Of a stretch of 64,000 bases of DNA, positions 27,376 through 35,174 are shown one piece after another. The notes beneath the pieces are model-generated. The model ran no database searches. It saw only the letters and a program-made list of their open reading frames with translations, and had not been told where the DNA came from. This DNA comes from JBMHDN01 sp049889355 (GTDB lineage: Bacteria; Pseudomonadota; Alphaproteobacteria; Puniceispirillales; Puniceispirillaceae), in assembly GCA_049889355.1 (NCBI GenBank), contig JBMHDN010000016.1, positions 1 through 64,000 on the forward strand, given 5' to 3'. The translations under genes were made by a program, and so were the position numbers. Positions within the stretch are counted from its first letter, which is position 1. Every line of letters begins with the position of its first letter.

Positions 27376-28614
27376 ATGCAAATGCTCTTGTCGCTTTCTG
27401 CGCTGTTGATCACTGTGTTTTTGGTACAGGTCGGCTCTGGGTCTATGGGGCCGCTGGATGCGCTGTCCGGCCTGAAAATCGGCTTTAACAACACTGAAAT
27501 CGGCTTGATTGGCGGCGCCCATTTTGTGGGCTTTCTGATTGGCTGTTTTATCAGCCCTGCACTGGTGGGGCGTGTCGGCCATGCGCGTGCTTTTTCTTTT
27601 ATGGCTGGCCTGTCGATTATCGCGGTCCTGCTGCATCCGCTTATCCAGAACGTACCGGCCTGGATGCTGTTCAGAGTCTTTATCGGGCTGGCGGTTGCTG
27701 GCAGCTACACCTCGCTGGAAAGCTGGCTGAACGCGAAATTAAATAATAACAACCGGAATAAATTTTATTCAATTTACCGGGTGGTTGATTTGATGGGCGG
27801 GCTCACTGCACAAGCGCTCATCGCCTCGCTCACCCCAGCCAGCTATGTATCTTATAATATCATCGCGGTGCTGATTTGTTTATCATTCCTGCCGCTGGCC
27901 CTGACACAATCTGCGCCGCCAGCCCAGCCAGAAAGCACCCATTTCAGGCCGCTTTTTGCCTTTAAGGTCTCGCCACTGGCGGTAACAGGTGTGCTGATTG
28001 TCGGGGCAACAAACTCAGCCATCCGGATGATCGCGCCGGTCTTTGCCTTTGAGCTGAATTTATCGGCGACTGAGATTTCTTTATTTCTGGTGTTGTTTGT
28101 GTTGGGCGGGGCGTGTTTTCAGCTGCCTGTCGCCTTTTTCACCAGCAAAATGCCAGCAAGACGGATGCTGCTTATCCTCAGCCTGTTTACGATTTTTGTA
28201 TCGGTTGCCTTCCGCTTTGATGCCTTAAGCCTGCCTTATGATATCCGGCCTATTTTCGTGCTGATGTTTTTATTTGGTGGCTTTACCATGCCGATTTATT
28301 CCATTTGCGCGGTGCATGCCAATTCACTTGTCAAAACAGAAGATATGGTCAGTTTAAGTGCCTCTTTAATCTTCTTTTTTGGGATTGGAGCGATTTTCTC
28401 GCCGATTATCTCGGGTTATCTGATTGACCAGTTCGGGCCGAACAGCCTGTTCACCTATTTTGTCGTGCTGCATGTCATTTTGGTGATTTACACGCTTTAT
28501 CGCCAGATGCAGCGTCCGGGCTTGTCCTTTGGCCGGTCTTATGTCTATGTGCCACGTACCACCGTCTTCATTGCAGAGCGGTTGCGCCGTAATCGTAAAA
28601 AGACAAAAGGTTGA
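27376..28614 (+). CDS. MFS transporter, YcaD-like
   Basis: The 412-residue protein has about twelve hydrophobic helices and MFS features (GGAHFVGFLIGCFISPALVG; loop with RVGHARA; FRVFIGLAVAGSYTSLESWLN). The last feature resembles the YcaD-type MFS proteins of unknown substrate. A weak purine region before the ATG at 27376 makes the exact start uncertain; 27382 is a second ATG. The C-terminal tail is short and basic (RLRRNRKKTKG). Confidence 0.85.
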   Translation: MQMLLSLSALLITVFLVQVGSGSMGPLDALSGLKIGFNNTEIGLIGGAHFVGFLIGCFISPALVGRVGHARAFSFMAGLSIIAVLLHPLIQNVPAWMLFRVFIGLAVAGSYTSLESWLNAKLNNNNRNKFYSIYRVVDLMGGLTAQALIASLTPASYVSYNIIAVLICLSFLPLALTQSAPPAQPESTHFRPLFAFKVSPLAVTGVLIVGATNSAIRMIAPVFAFELNLSATEISLFLVLFVLGGACFQLPVAFFTSKMPARRMLLILSLFTIFVSVAFRFDALSLPYDIRPIFVLMFLFGGFTMPIYSICAVHANSLVKTEDMVSLSASLIFFFGIGAIFSPIISGYLIDQFGPNSLFTYFVVLHVILVIYTLYRQMQRPGLSFGRSYVYVPRTTVFIAERLRRNRKKTKG

Positions 28615-28653
28615 ATAGATTAGGTTTGAATGGCTTTTGCCAATTGCGCTGTT

Positions 28654-28685
28654 AGCCCGTTGAGTTTTTAGCCCGTTGAGTTTTT
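28654..28685 (+). repeat. 16-base tandem duplication before a DMT gene
   Basis: The 16-base unit AGCCCGTTGAGTTTTT occurs twice head to tail with no mismatch, ending two bases before the ATG of the DMT gene at 28688. It therefore makes up that gene's whole immediate leader, including any ribosome-binding region. Confidence 0.85.
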
Positions 28686-28687
28686 AT

Positions 28688-29599
28688 ATGTCTCGTAGTT
28701 TTGCCCATTTTCTGATGCTGATTGCTGCTTTTATCTGGGGCACCACCTTTGTGGCCCAGTCGAGCGGTATGGAGACAATCGGCCCGCTTGGCTTTACCGC
28801 GGCACGTTATCTGGTGGGCGCACTGGTGATATTGCCCTTTATCATCTGGGAAATCCGCCAGGGCCGGCATTTGCTGAACGCGATGCGCAAAGATAAAATC
28901 CTTGCGCGTGATGCGCTGCTGCTGGGGGTGATGATGTTTGGCGGTATTGCCCTCCAACAAACCGCGCTGCTCTATACCAAAGTGGCCAATGCAGCTTTTC
29001 TCACTGTTCTCTATGTCCCCTTTGTCCCGATTTTGAGCTGGCTTTTGTTCCGGCAGATCATCAAGGGCAAAATCTGGGTGGCGTTGGGTCTGTCTGTGCT
29101 GGGGTCTTATTTTCTGGCTGGCACCTCTAATCTGCTTGGCCAATGGGGTGATTTCCTTGTGATCCTCGGTGCCTTTTTCTGGGCAGGTCATATTATCATC
29201 ATCTCGCTGGTGACTCGTAAAATCGAAGCGCCGTTTCAGCTGGCCGGCCTGCAGAGTATTATCTGCGCTGTTCTGGCTGCTGGGCCGATGATGCTGTTTG
29301 AAGCACCTATGCTGGCTGATTTCACGCCGATGATGCCGCAAATCCTCTATGCAGGGGTTTTATCTGTCGGGGCGGCCTATACGATACAGCTGGTGGCCCA
29401 ACGCTATTCAGATGCCACTACAGCTGCCTTTATCCTCTCGCTAGAAGGGGTTTTTGCAGCCTGGGCAGGCTGGCAATTCTTAAATGAATCTCTTCCTTTC
29501 ATTGCCATTTTCGGCTGTATGCTTATCTTCTTGGCTGTTAGCCTTGCAGATGTGGTCCCCGAAGGCTGGCTGAAAGGATTTTTATGGCACCGCAAATAG
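28688..29599 (+). CDS. EamA/DMT-family permease
   Basis: The protein (303 residues) has ten likely helices in two EamA repeats, beginning MSRSFAHFLMLIAAFIWGTTFVAQSSGM and ending with the DVVPEGWLKGFLWHRK tail. It is an RhaT/YdcZ-like drug/metabolite exporter of unknown substrate. The open frame begins at a TTG 12 bases earlier, but the ATG at 28688 is preferred. Its last 16 bases overlap the start of the selD fusion gene, so translation may be coupled. Confidence 0.86.
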   Translation: MSRSFAHFLMLIAAFIWGTTFVAQSSGMETIGPLGFTAARYLVGALVILPFIIWEIRQGRHLLNAMRKDKILARDALLLGVMMFGGIALQQTALLYTKVANAAFLTVLYVPFVPILSWLLFRQIIKGKIWVALGLSVLGSYFLAGTSNLLGQWGDFLVILGAFFWAGHIIIISLVTRKIEAPFQLAGLQSIICAVLAAGPMMLFEAPMLADFTPMMPQILYAGVLSVGAAYTIQLVAQRYSDATTAAFILSLEGVFAAWAGWQFLNESLPFIAIFGCMLIFLAVSLADVVPEGWLKGFLWHRK

Positions 29600-31809
29600 A
29601 CAATGCACCTATTCAGGCAGATCTGGTCCTGATTGGCGGCGGACATGCCCAAATTGCGGTGCTCAAATCCTTTGGTATGCGCCCTGTGCCAGGCCTGCGC
29701 CTCACCTTGATCACAGATGTGGTGCGTGCCCCCTATTCCGGCATGCTGCCAGGGCATATTGACGGCCAATGGGCTGAAGATGAGATGCATGTTGATTTGC
29801 GCAAGCTCGCCCGTTTTGCGAGCGCACGGCTGATTGAAAGCGTGGTGATAGGCCTTGATCCCATAGACCAGATGGTCAAGCTAAAAGACCGTCCTGACCT
29901 GCGTTATGATATTTTATCTATCAATAGCGGGGCCGCACCAGATTTGAGCGGCATTAAAGGTGCAGAACGCCATGCTATTGCAGTTAAACCAATTGCACAT
30001 TTTCTCGATAAATTGCCTGCCATAGACTGCCCGCCTAAGCGATTGAGCGTGATTGGCGGCGGGGCAGCTGGTGTTGAATTGGCCCTTGCCTTTCGCAAAA
30101 GATGGCCAGATGCCGCAATAACGCTGTTCAGCCGGTCTGCACAGCTTTTATCCGGCTTTCCGCGGGCAGCCCATCACAAAGCCTGCATCGCCCTAAAAGA
30201 CGCAGATATCACCTATCATCTGACGCACAGCATAGAGGCGATTACAAAAGAGGCTGTGATCACAGATAATGGGCGAGAACATGTTTGTGATGCGGCATTT
30301 CTTGTAACGCCCGCTAAGCCAGCCAAATGGCTAGAAAATACAGGTCTGGCGCGTGATGAAAGCGGTTTTATTAGTGTTAGAAACACACTGCAAACAGTTG
30401 ATTTTGATAATATTTTTGCAAGCGGGGATGTGGCGTCTCTCAGCTATGCACCGCGCCCCAAGGCAGGTGTTTTTGCCGTGCGTGCCGGCCCTGTGCTGGC
30501 ACAAAATATCCGCCGGCTGATTGAAAATAGAAACCTCAAGCCCTACCACCCACAACGCCAATATCTGGCGCTTATTGGGCTGGCCAATGGGCAAGCCTTG
30601 GCGGTGCGCGGTCGCTGGGTGATGCAGGGGCGTTTCTGGCATCGGCTGAAACGCTGGATAGATAAGGCCTTTATGCTGAGATATCAGGATTTGCCAGAGA
30701 TGGCTGAAAAAGCCCCGCGCCCGCTTCCTTTTTTGGCGGCGCAATCAGAAGACCCTGTCTTTGAAGCTATGCGCTGTGCGGGATGTGGGGCAAAGGCTGG
30801 GCCAGAGATATTGAAAAGGGCCTTGCGTGATGCCTATCAGGCGGCCAGAGCAGCCGGCGCCTCTATCGACCCGCTCTCAGAACAGGCGGTATTGCGTGAT
30901 AGTGTGGCCATGCCCTTTTCAGACGGGGCGCATGCGCTGTCGTTGGATATGATCCAGCAAATGGTCGATGATCCCTATATTTTCGGGCAAATTGCCGTCC
31001 AGCATGCCTTGAGCGATCTGTTTGTATCTGGTGCGCGGCCTTTATATGCACAAGCCCTGGTGCAATTGGCCTATGCCCGCCAAGAGCTCCAGCAATCGAT
31101 GCTCACCGCGCTGTTAACCGGCGTGTTGGTTGAGTTGGATAAGGCAGGGGTTCAGCTCGCCGGCGGCCATACAGCAGAAGCCGCTCAGAGCGCCTTGGGC
31201 TTTGCCGTGACAGGCAAGCTGGCAGACCGTAAAGCTGATGAGAAGCCTCTGCCTCAACAAGCCGATATCATCCTCACCAAACCACTTGGCTCAGGCCTGA
31301 CCTTGGCAGCGGATATGCGCGGGCTGGTGCAAGCAGATGCCTATCAGATGTGTCTGGAGGTGATGCTGCACTCTAATCAGGCGGCAGCTGAAATTGGCCA
31401 GCGTCATGGCGCGATGATGAGTGATGTTACCGGTTTTGGGCTTGGCCGGCATTTGCTCAATCTGATGGAAAAACAAGGCTATGGTGCGGCAGTCCTGCAG
31501 ACAGAAGCCTTGCCGATATTGCCGCATTGCGCACGCTATTTAAAAGCCGGCATTCGGGCCAGCCTTTATGCTCAGAACCGCCAGTCCTGCGGCTTTGATG
31601 AAGATATGCTGAGTGGCACGCCGGCGCGTATGTTGTTTGATCCACAAACATCCGGCGGGGTGGTGATGTTGGTCGCCCCTGATAAGACAGCCAAATTATG
31701 TGCTGAACTGACACAAGCAGGTTATCAGCAGACATCTGTGATCGGCCGAACAGAATTGGGCGAAAAAGCCTATCTGAGTTTGGCCTATCCGCTTGGGGAG
31801 GACAGTTAG
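29584..31809 (+). CDS. selD: Selenide, water dikinase fused to an FAD-dependent NADH-dehydrogenase-like domain
   Basis: The 741-residue protein joins two enzymes. Residues 1 to about 375 form an NDH-2-like flavoprotein (LIGGGHAQIAVLKSFG for FAD; VIGGGAAGVELALAF for NAD; ASGDVAS near its end). Residues about 390-741 are SelD, with catalytic Cys401 and Lys404 in CAGCGAK, AVLRDSVAMPF metal/ATP ligands and the ending TSGGVVMLVAP. SelD makes selenophosphate from selenide and ATP. The fusion is known in several bacterial groups; the oxidoreductase may supply or channel reduced selenium. An AAGGA site precedes the ATG at 29584, and mnmH follows with no gap. Confidence 0.93.
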   Translation: MAPQIDNAPIQADLVLIGGGHAQIAVLKSFGMRPVPGLRLTLITDVVRAPYSGMLPGHIDGQWAEDEMHVDLRKLARFASARLIESVVIGLDPIDQMVKLKDRPDLRYDILSINSGAAPDLSGIKGAERHAIAVKPIAHFLDKLPAIDCPPKRLSVIGGGAAGVELALAFRKRWPDAAITLFSRSAQLLSGFPRAAHHKACIALKDADITYHLTHSIEAITKEAVITDNGREHVCDAAFLVTPAKPAKWLENTGLARDESGFISVRNTLQTVDFDNIFASGDVASLSYAPRPKAGVFAVRAGPVLAQNIRRLIENRNLKPYHPQRQYLALIGLANGQALAVRGRWVMQGRFWHRLKRWIDKAFMLRYQDLPEMAEKAPRPLPFLAAQSEDPVFEAMRCAGCGAKAGPEILKRALRDAYQAARAAGASIDPLSEQAVLRDSVAMPFSDGAHALSLDMIQQMVDDPYIFGQIAVQHALSDLFVSGARPLYAQALVQLAYARQELQQSMLTALLTGVLVELDKAGVQLAGGHTAEAAQSALGFAVTGKLADRKADEKPLPQQADIILTKPLGSGLTLAADMRGLVQADAYQMCLEVMLHSNQAAAEIGQRHGAMMSDVTGFGLGRHLLNLMEKQGYGAAVLQTEALPILPHCARYLKAGIRASLYAQNRQSCGFDEDMLSGTPARMLFDPQTSGGVVMLVAPDKTAKLCAELTQAGYQQTSVIGRTELGEKAYLSLAYPLGEDS

Positions 31810-32865
31810 ATGGTGGCCCCAATTGAGCGCATTACTGACTGGCAATCCGCGCGTTATGATATGATCATTGATGTGCGCTCGCCTGCAGAATTTGCAGATG
31901 ATCATATGCCAGATGCGGTGAATATGCCGGTTTTCAGCAATGAAGAGCGGGCCTTTATCGGGACAGTATATAAACAGCAAAGCCCGTTTGAGGCACGCCG
32001 GCTAGGCGGGATCATTGTGGCGCGTAATATCGCTGATCAGATTGAGGCACATCTGAGTGATAAGCCAGCTGATTTTACCCCGCTCATTCATTGCTGGCGC
32101 GGCGGTCAGCGCAGCGGGGCCTTTGCCCGTATCTGTTCAGAGATAGGCTGGCGCAGCCTGTTGCTAGATGGCGGGTATAAACGCTACCGCGGCGATATTA
32201 TGGATGGGCTGGCGGTCTTGCCAGATGGGTTCCGACCGATTTTGATAGAAGGCCCGACCGGCACTGCCAAAACACGGCTTTTACAGGCGTTGGCGGCGGT
32301 GGGATGCCAGATTCTGGATTTGGAAGCATTGGCCGAACATCGCGGTTCTGTCCTCGGGCAATGGCCAGACCGGCCGCAACCAAGCCAGCGTCTGTTTGAA
32401 AGCCGCCTGCATCACGCTCTATCTCAGATGACATCCAGCCGACCTGTCTTTATTGAGGCAGAGAGCGCAAAAATCGGTAATGTGCAGATACCCAAAGCCC
32501 TCTGGCAGGCAATGGGAGCAGCCCCTGGCTTGCAGCTTGAGGTGCCTGATCTGGTGCGGGCGCGCTATCTGATGGCTGAATATGCACATTTATTTGATGA
32601 CCCAGAACCGCTCTATCATCTGGTGGGCGGTATGCGGATGCGCCATGGCACTGAAATGGCACGCGACTGGCAGGTGCTGATTGATACCAAGAACTGGCAG
32701 GCATTGGCGCTCAGCCTGCTGGAAAATCATTATGACCCGGCCTATCAACGCTCAAGCGAGAAGCGCGGGCGGGTGATCGATAAGATTTGGAAACTGGCTG
32801 ATTTAGAGGCTGACACGCTGAACCGCACCGCGCATGAAATCCGAACAGCCTATGAGCCGGCATAG
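31810..32865 (+). CDS. mnmH: tRNA 2-selenouridine synthase
   Basis: The 351-residue protein has an N-terminal rhodanese domain with the active cysteine Cys95 in HCWRGGQRSGAF, and a C-terminal P-loop domain with GPTGTAKT (148-155). This is the SelU/YbbB family, which swaps sulfur for selenium at the wobble uridine of some tRNAs using selenophosphate. The last Gly of the standard Walker A is Ala here. It follows selD with no gap, forming a compact selenium-to-tRNA operon. No selA, selB or selC is seen in the window. Confidence 0.94.
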   Translation: MVAPIERITDWQSARYDMIIDVRSPAEFADDHMPDAVNMPVFSNEERAFIGTVYKQQSPFEARRLGGIIVARNIADQIEAHLSDKPADFTPLIHCWRGGQRSGAFARICSEIGWRSLLLDGGYKRYRGDIMDGLAVLPDGFRPILIEGPTGTAKTRLLQALAAVGCQILDLEALAEHRGSVLGQWPDRPQPSQRLFESRLHHALSQMTSSRPVFIEAESAKIGNVQIPKALWQAMGAAPGLQLEVPDLVRARYLMAEYAHLFDDPEPLYHLVGGMRMRHGTEMARDWQVLIDTKNWQALALSLLENHYDPAYQRSSEKRGRVIDKIWKLADLEADTLNRTAHEIRTAYEPA

Positions 32866-32927
32866 CGTACGATTCTGACCAGAAGGCGTTGGTGTTCTTT
32901 AACGGTATATCTTTGTAAAAATTCCAG

Positions 32928-32955
32928 TTGATTATTGTTTTGGATTGAGTATAAA
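32928..32955 (+). promoter_or_regulatory. Promoter of tRNA-Asn
   Basis: A -35 element TTGATT (32928-32933), a 16-base spacer and a -10 element TATAAA (32950-32955) end 15 bases before the tRNA. Spacing and position fit a housekeeping sigma promoter. Confidence 0.6.
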
Positions 32956-32970
32956 AGGCAAACCTACTGC

Positions 32971-33045
32971 TCCCCGGTAGCTCAGCGGTAGAGCAAGCGA
33001 CTGTTAATCGCTTGGCCGGCGGTTCGAATCCGTCCCGGGGAGCCA
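32971..33045 (+). tRNA. tRNA-Asn (anticodon GTT)
   Basis: Acceptor arms TCCCCGG and CCGGGGA pair fully, the anticodon stem AGCGA/TCGCT closes the loop CTGTTAA with anticodon GTT, the T-loop is TTCGAAT, the discriminator is G, and CCA is encoded. It lies alone in the 335-base space between mnmH and the HI0933-type gene. The rest of that space holds its promoter, a small hairpin and a partial copy of its own 3' end. Confidence 0.96.
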
Positions 33046-33107
33046 TTTCTTCCTTATCATTTCAGATTATTCAGCGGATACGAACCGCCTCAATATATTT
33101 ATGATCA

Positions 33108-33124
33108 GCGTGGCAGTGCCACGC
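33108..33124 (+). other. Perfect 7 bp hairpin beside the tRNA-Asn copy
   Basis: GCGTGGC and GCCACGC pair around the 3-base loop AGT. The structure ends two bases before the duplicated tRNA-Asn end. No T-run follows, so it is not a standard terminator. It may be a folded junction site; function unknown. Confidence 0.5.
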
Positions 33125-33126
33125 GG

Positions 33127-33160
33127 GGTTCGAATCCGTCCCGGGGAGCCATTTCTTCCT
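33127..33160 (+). pseudogene. Exact copy of the tRNA-Asn 3' end
   Basis: A 34-base block is identical to 33021-33054, covering the T-arm, acceptor strand, CCA and nine further bases. Start-to-start distance is 106 bases. No 5' part exists, so it is not a tRNA gene. This direct repeat at a tRNA 3' end has the form of an attachment-site pair, although almost nothing lies between the copies. Confidence 0.85.
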
Positions 33161-33200
33161 CAAATATTTATTTAGCAAGCGCATTAAAGGCTTTACTTGT

Positions 33201-34391
33201 TTAAAAGCGCTTGGCGGCGGCGTGGGCTGAGGCCCAAGCCCATTGGAAATTATGCCCGCCCAAATGACCGGTGACATCCACCACCTCGCCAATAAAATAG
33301 AGGCCTGGCACAGATTTCACCTGCATATCTTGTGATGAGAGCGCCTTTGTATCGACCCCGCCAAGCGTGACCTCTGCGGTGCGATAGCCCTCTGTTCCGC
33401 TTGGTCTGACCTGCCAGTCCTGGATAAAACCGGCCATAGCACTGAGTTTCTTATCACTGAGATCAGCAAGCCGGCCGTCTATCTGGTGCAACTCACACAG
33501 AGCCTGTGCCAGCCTTTTGGGCAGGATTTTAGCCAAGGCGGTGCTGAGCTCTTGGCGTGGGGCTTGTTTTTTCTCGCCTCGTAAATAGGCATCCATATTG
33601 TTCGAAGGGGCCATATTTACGCTGAGCGGCGTGCCTTCTGGCCAATAAGAGGAGATCTGTAGCACAGAGGGTCCGGACAATCCGCGATGGGTGAATAACA
33701 GCCCTTCAGCAAAACGTGCAGCCTTATTGCCGATGCTAGCAGAGACAGAAAGGCCAGAGAGACCACCACAAAGCTGTTTCATCTGATCAGTGAAGGTAAG
33801 CGGGACCAGCCCTGCACGCGGGGCAATCAACGGCAAGCCAAATTGTTCAGCTATCTGATAGCCAAAACCTGTTGCACCAATTTTGGGAATCGACAGACCG
33901 CCAGTTGCGATCACCAGACGCGGCGTTTTTATCACCGCTTTATTGGTTGAGATCACAAAGCCGCTCTCGGTTTTTTGAATAGCGGTGATCTCATGACCAA
34001 AATAGCGCTGCACCCCTGCTCTATCACATTCATCAAGCAGCATATCAATGATTTGCTGGGCGCTCTCATCACAAAAAAGCTGGCCGTCTTTTTTCTCATG
34101 AAAGGCGATTTTATGCGCAGAGACCAAATCGATGAAATCATAAGGGCTATAGCCAGCAAGCGCTGATTTGGCAAAATGCGGATTGTCAGAAAGGAAATTT
34201 TCAGGGCCAGAATAGAGATTGGTAAAATTACACCGCCCACCCCCTGAAATGCGGATTTTTTCACCCACTTTGAGGCGGTGATCAATAAGCGCGACCTTGT
34301 GACCACGCGCCCCTGCCAGACCCGCACAAAACAGACCGGCGGCCCCTGCCCCAATAATGGCAACATCCCTATCGAGCGCACGCAACCCCAT
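33201..34391 (-). CDS. HI0933/YhiN-family flavoprotein
   Basis: The 396-residue protein begins with an FAD-binding GAGAAGLFCAGLAG and carries the family marks ISGGGRCNFTN, GGLSIPKIGATGFGY and the C-terminal GEVVDVTGHLGGHNFQWAW. These define the HI0933 (BaiN/YhiN) flavoproteins, mostly of unknown substrate. It is the last of three same-strand genes (HIT, small membrane protein, this) with almost no gaps, so they are probably co-transcribed. Function cannot be stated more closely. Confidence 0.88.
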   Translation of the reverse strand: MGLRALDRDVAIIGAGAAGLFCAGLAGARGHKVALIDHRLKVGEKIRISGGGRCNFTNLYSGPENFLSDNPHFAKSALAGYSPYDFIDLVSAHKIAFHEKKDGQLFCDESAQQIIDMLLDECDRAGVQRYFGHEITAIQKTESGFVISTNKAVIKTPRLVIATGGLSIPKIGATGFGYQIAEQFGLPLIAPRAGLVPLTFTDQMKQLCGGLSGLSVSASIGNKAARFAEGLLFTHRGLSGPSVLQISSYWPEGTPLSVNMAPSNNMDAYLRGEKKQAPRQELSTALAKILPKRLAQALCELHQIDGRLADLSDKKLSAMAGFIQDWQVRPSGTEGYRTAEVTLGGVDTKALSSQDMQVKSVPGLYFIGEVVDVTGHLGGHNFQWAWASAHAAAKRF

Positions 34392-34392
34392 T

Positions 34393-34617
34393 TTATTTAT
34401 CTGCTGGCTGGCGTTTGACCAGGCCGAATAGCTTGTTCACCCCAATATGCAGCCCATAAGCAAGGCTAGGGACAATCACCACCAGCAAGGCAATTGAAAT
34501 CAGACGCCCCTTATCATGGCCCTGTGAGACCAGACCTGCAAAGAGCAAGGCTATTTCGGTGATGATCGCAATGGCCCAAATCATGCCGATAAGACAAAGT
34601 CTGATCACCGTTTTCAT
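34393..34617 (-). CDS. Small two-helix membrane protein
   Basis: This 74-residue protein has two hydrophobic segments (about 5-28 and 40-58) joined by a polar loop SQGHDKGR, and a short basic tail (KRQPADK). I do not recognise a family. Its ATG overlaps the stop of the HIT gene by four bases (ATGA) and its stop lies one base before the HI0933-type start, so it is most likely a real, translated member of this operon. Confidence 0.65.
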   Translation of the reverse strand: MKTVIRLCLIGMIWAIAIITEIALLFAGLVSQGHDKGRLISIALLVVIVPSLAYGLHIGVNKLFGLVKRQPADK

Positions 34618-35060
34618 GACTGGCTTTCCTCTTCATCCAGCTGGTCAATCAGCGCCATCAGCCGCGCTGTCAGCGCATCTTGTTCAGCTGTGCTATAGGC
34701 GACAGCCCCTGGCTTGCCCCAAACCGGGTCTGGCCAGAGCGCATCATCTATCTTTCGAGCGATGATATGTAAATGGAACTGAGAGACCATATTGCCAATA
34801 GTGGCGATATTCATTTTATCAGCGCCTGTCTCATTTTTCAGCTTTTCAGCCAGTTGTGTCGCGCGGTGAAACAAATCATGCTGAAGATCCAAGGCTAAAT
34901 CGGACCATTCGGTGATATCGGGCAGGCGCGGGATAAGCAGCAGCCAGACAAAGCGGCTGTCATTCATCAGCCGATAGTCAAGATTATGACGGATAGTCAA
35001 TGGCAGACTGGCTGCTGCCAGCCTGTCATCTAGTTGAAATGCGCACACCTTATCCCTCAT
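34614..35060 (-). CDS. HIT-family nucleotide hydrolase or transferase
   Basis: The protein (148 residues) has a HIT core with NIATIGNMVSQFHLHIIAR, where the usual HxHxH motif reads HLHII; this form with Ile-Ala-Arg is common in an alphaproteobacterial HIT subgroup. Such proteins act on dinucleoside polyphosphates or nucleotide conjugates. I prefer the ATG at 35060 (MRDKVCAFQ) over the GTG at 35087. It heads the small operon with the two-helix protein and the flavoprotein. Confidence 0.8.
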   Translation of the reverse strand: MRDKVCAFQLDDRLAAASLPLTIRHNLDYRLMNDSRFVWLLLIPRLPDITEWSDLALDLQHDLFHRATQLAEKLKNETGADKMNIATIGNMVSQFHLHIIARKIDDALWPDPVWGKPGAVAYSTAEQDALTARLMALIDQLDEEESQS

Positions 35061-35174
35061 CTCACGCTTTTTGTTCTTATTCTGCACAGGGCGCTATGCT
35101 GTGCCGCTCTGGCTTGAGTTTGTGCCATAACTAGGGCGGCGTTTCTATAAAAATCAAAGGGGAACTACGCTGAG

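Noticed and set aside
28652..29341. A 229-codon open frame on the minus strand inside the DMT gene
   Set aside because: It lies wholly antisense to a clear permease gene, is rich in His and Gln as expected from reading hydrophobic codons backward, and has no family look.
30766..30810. A selenocysteine codon in SelD
   Set aside because: The catalytic position is a normal Cys codon (TGT, residue 401) and no in-frame TGA occurs.
33127..33160. A second tRNA-Asn gene
   Set aside because: Only the 3' 34 bases match; the acceptor 5' strand, D-arm and anticodon arm are absent.
27025..33200. An intact integrated element between the tRNAs
   Set aside because: No integrase, excisionase, phage or conjugation gene is present; the two repeats are of different tRNAs and so cannot be one attachment pair.
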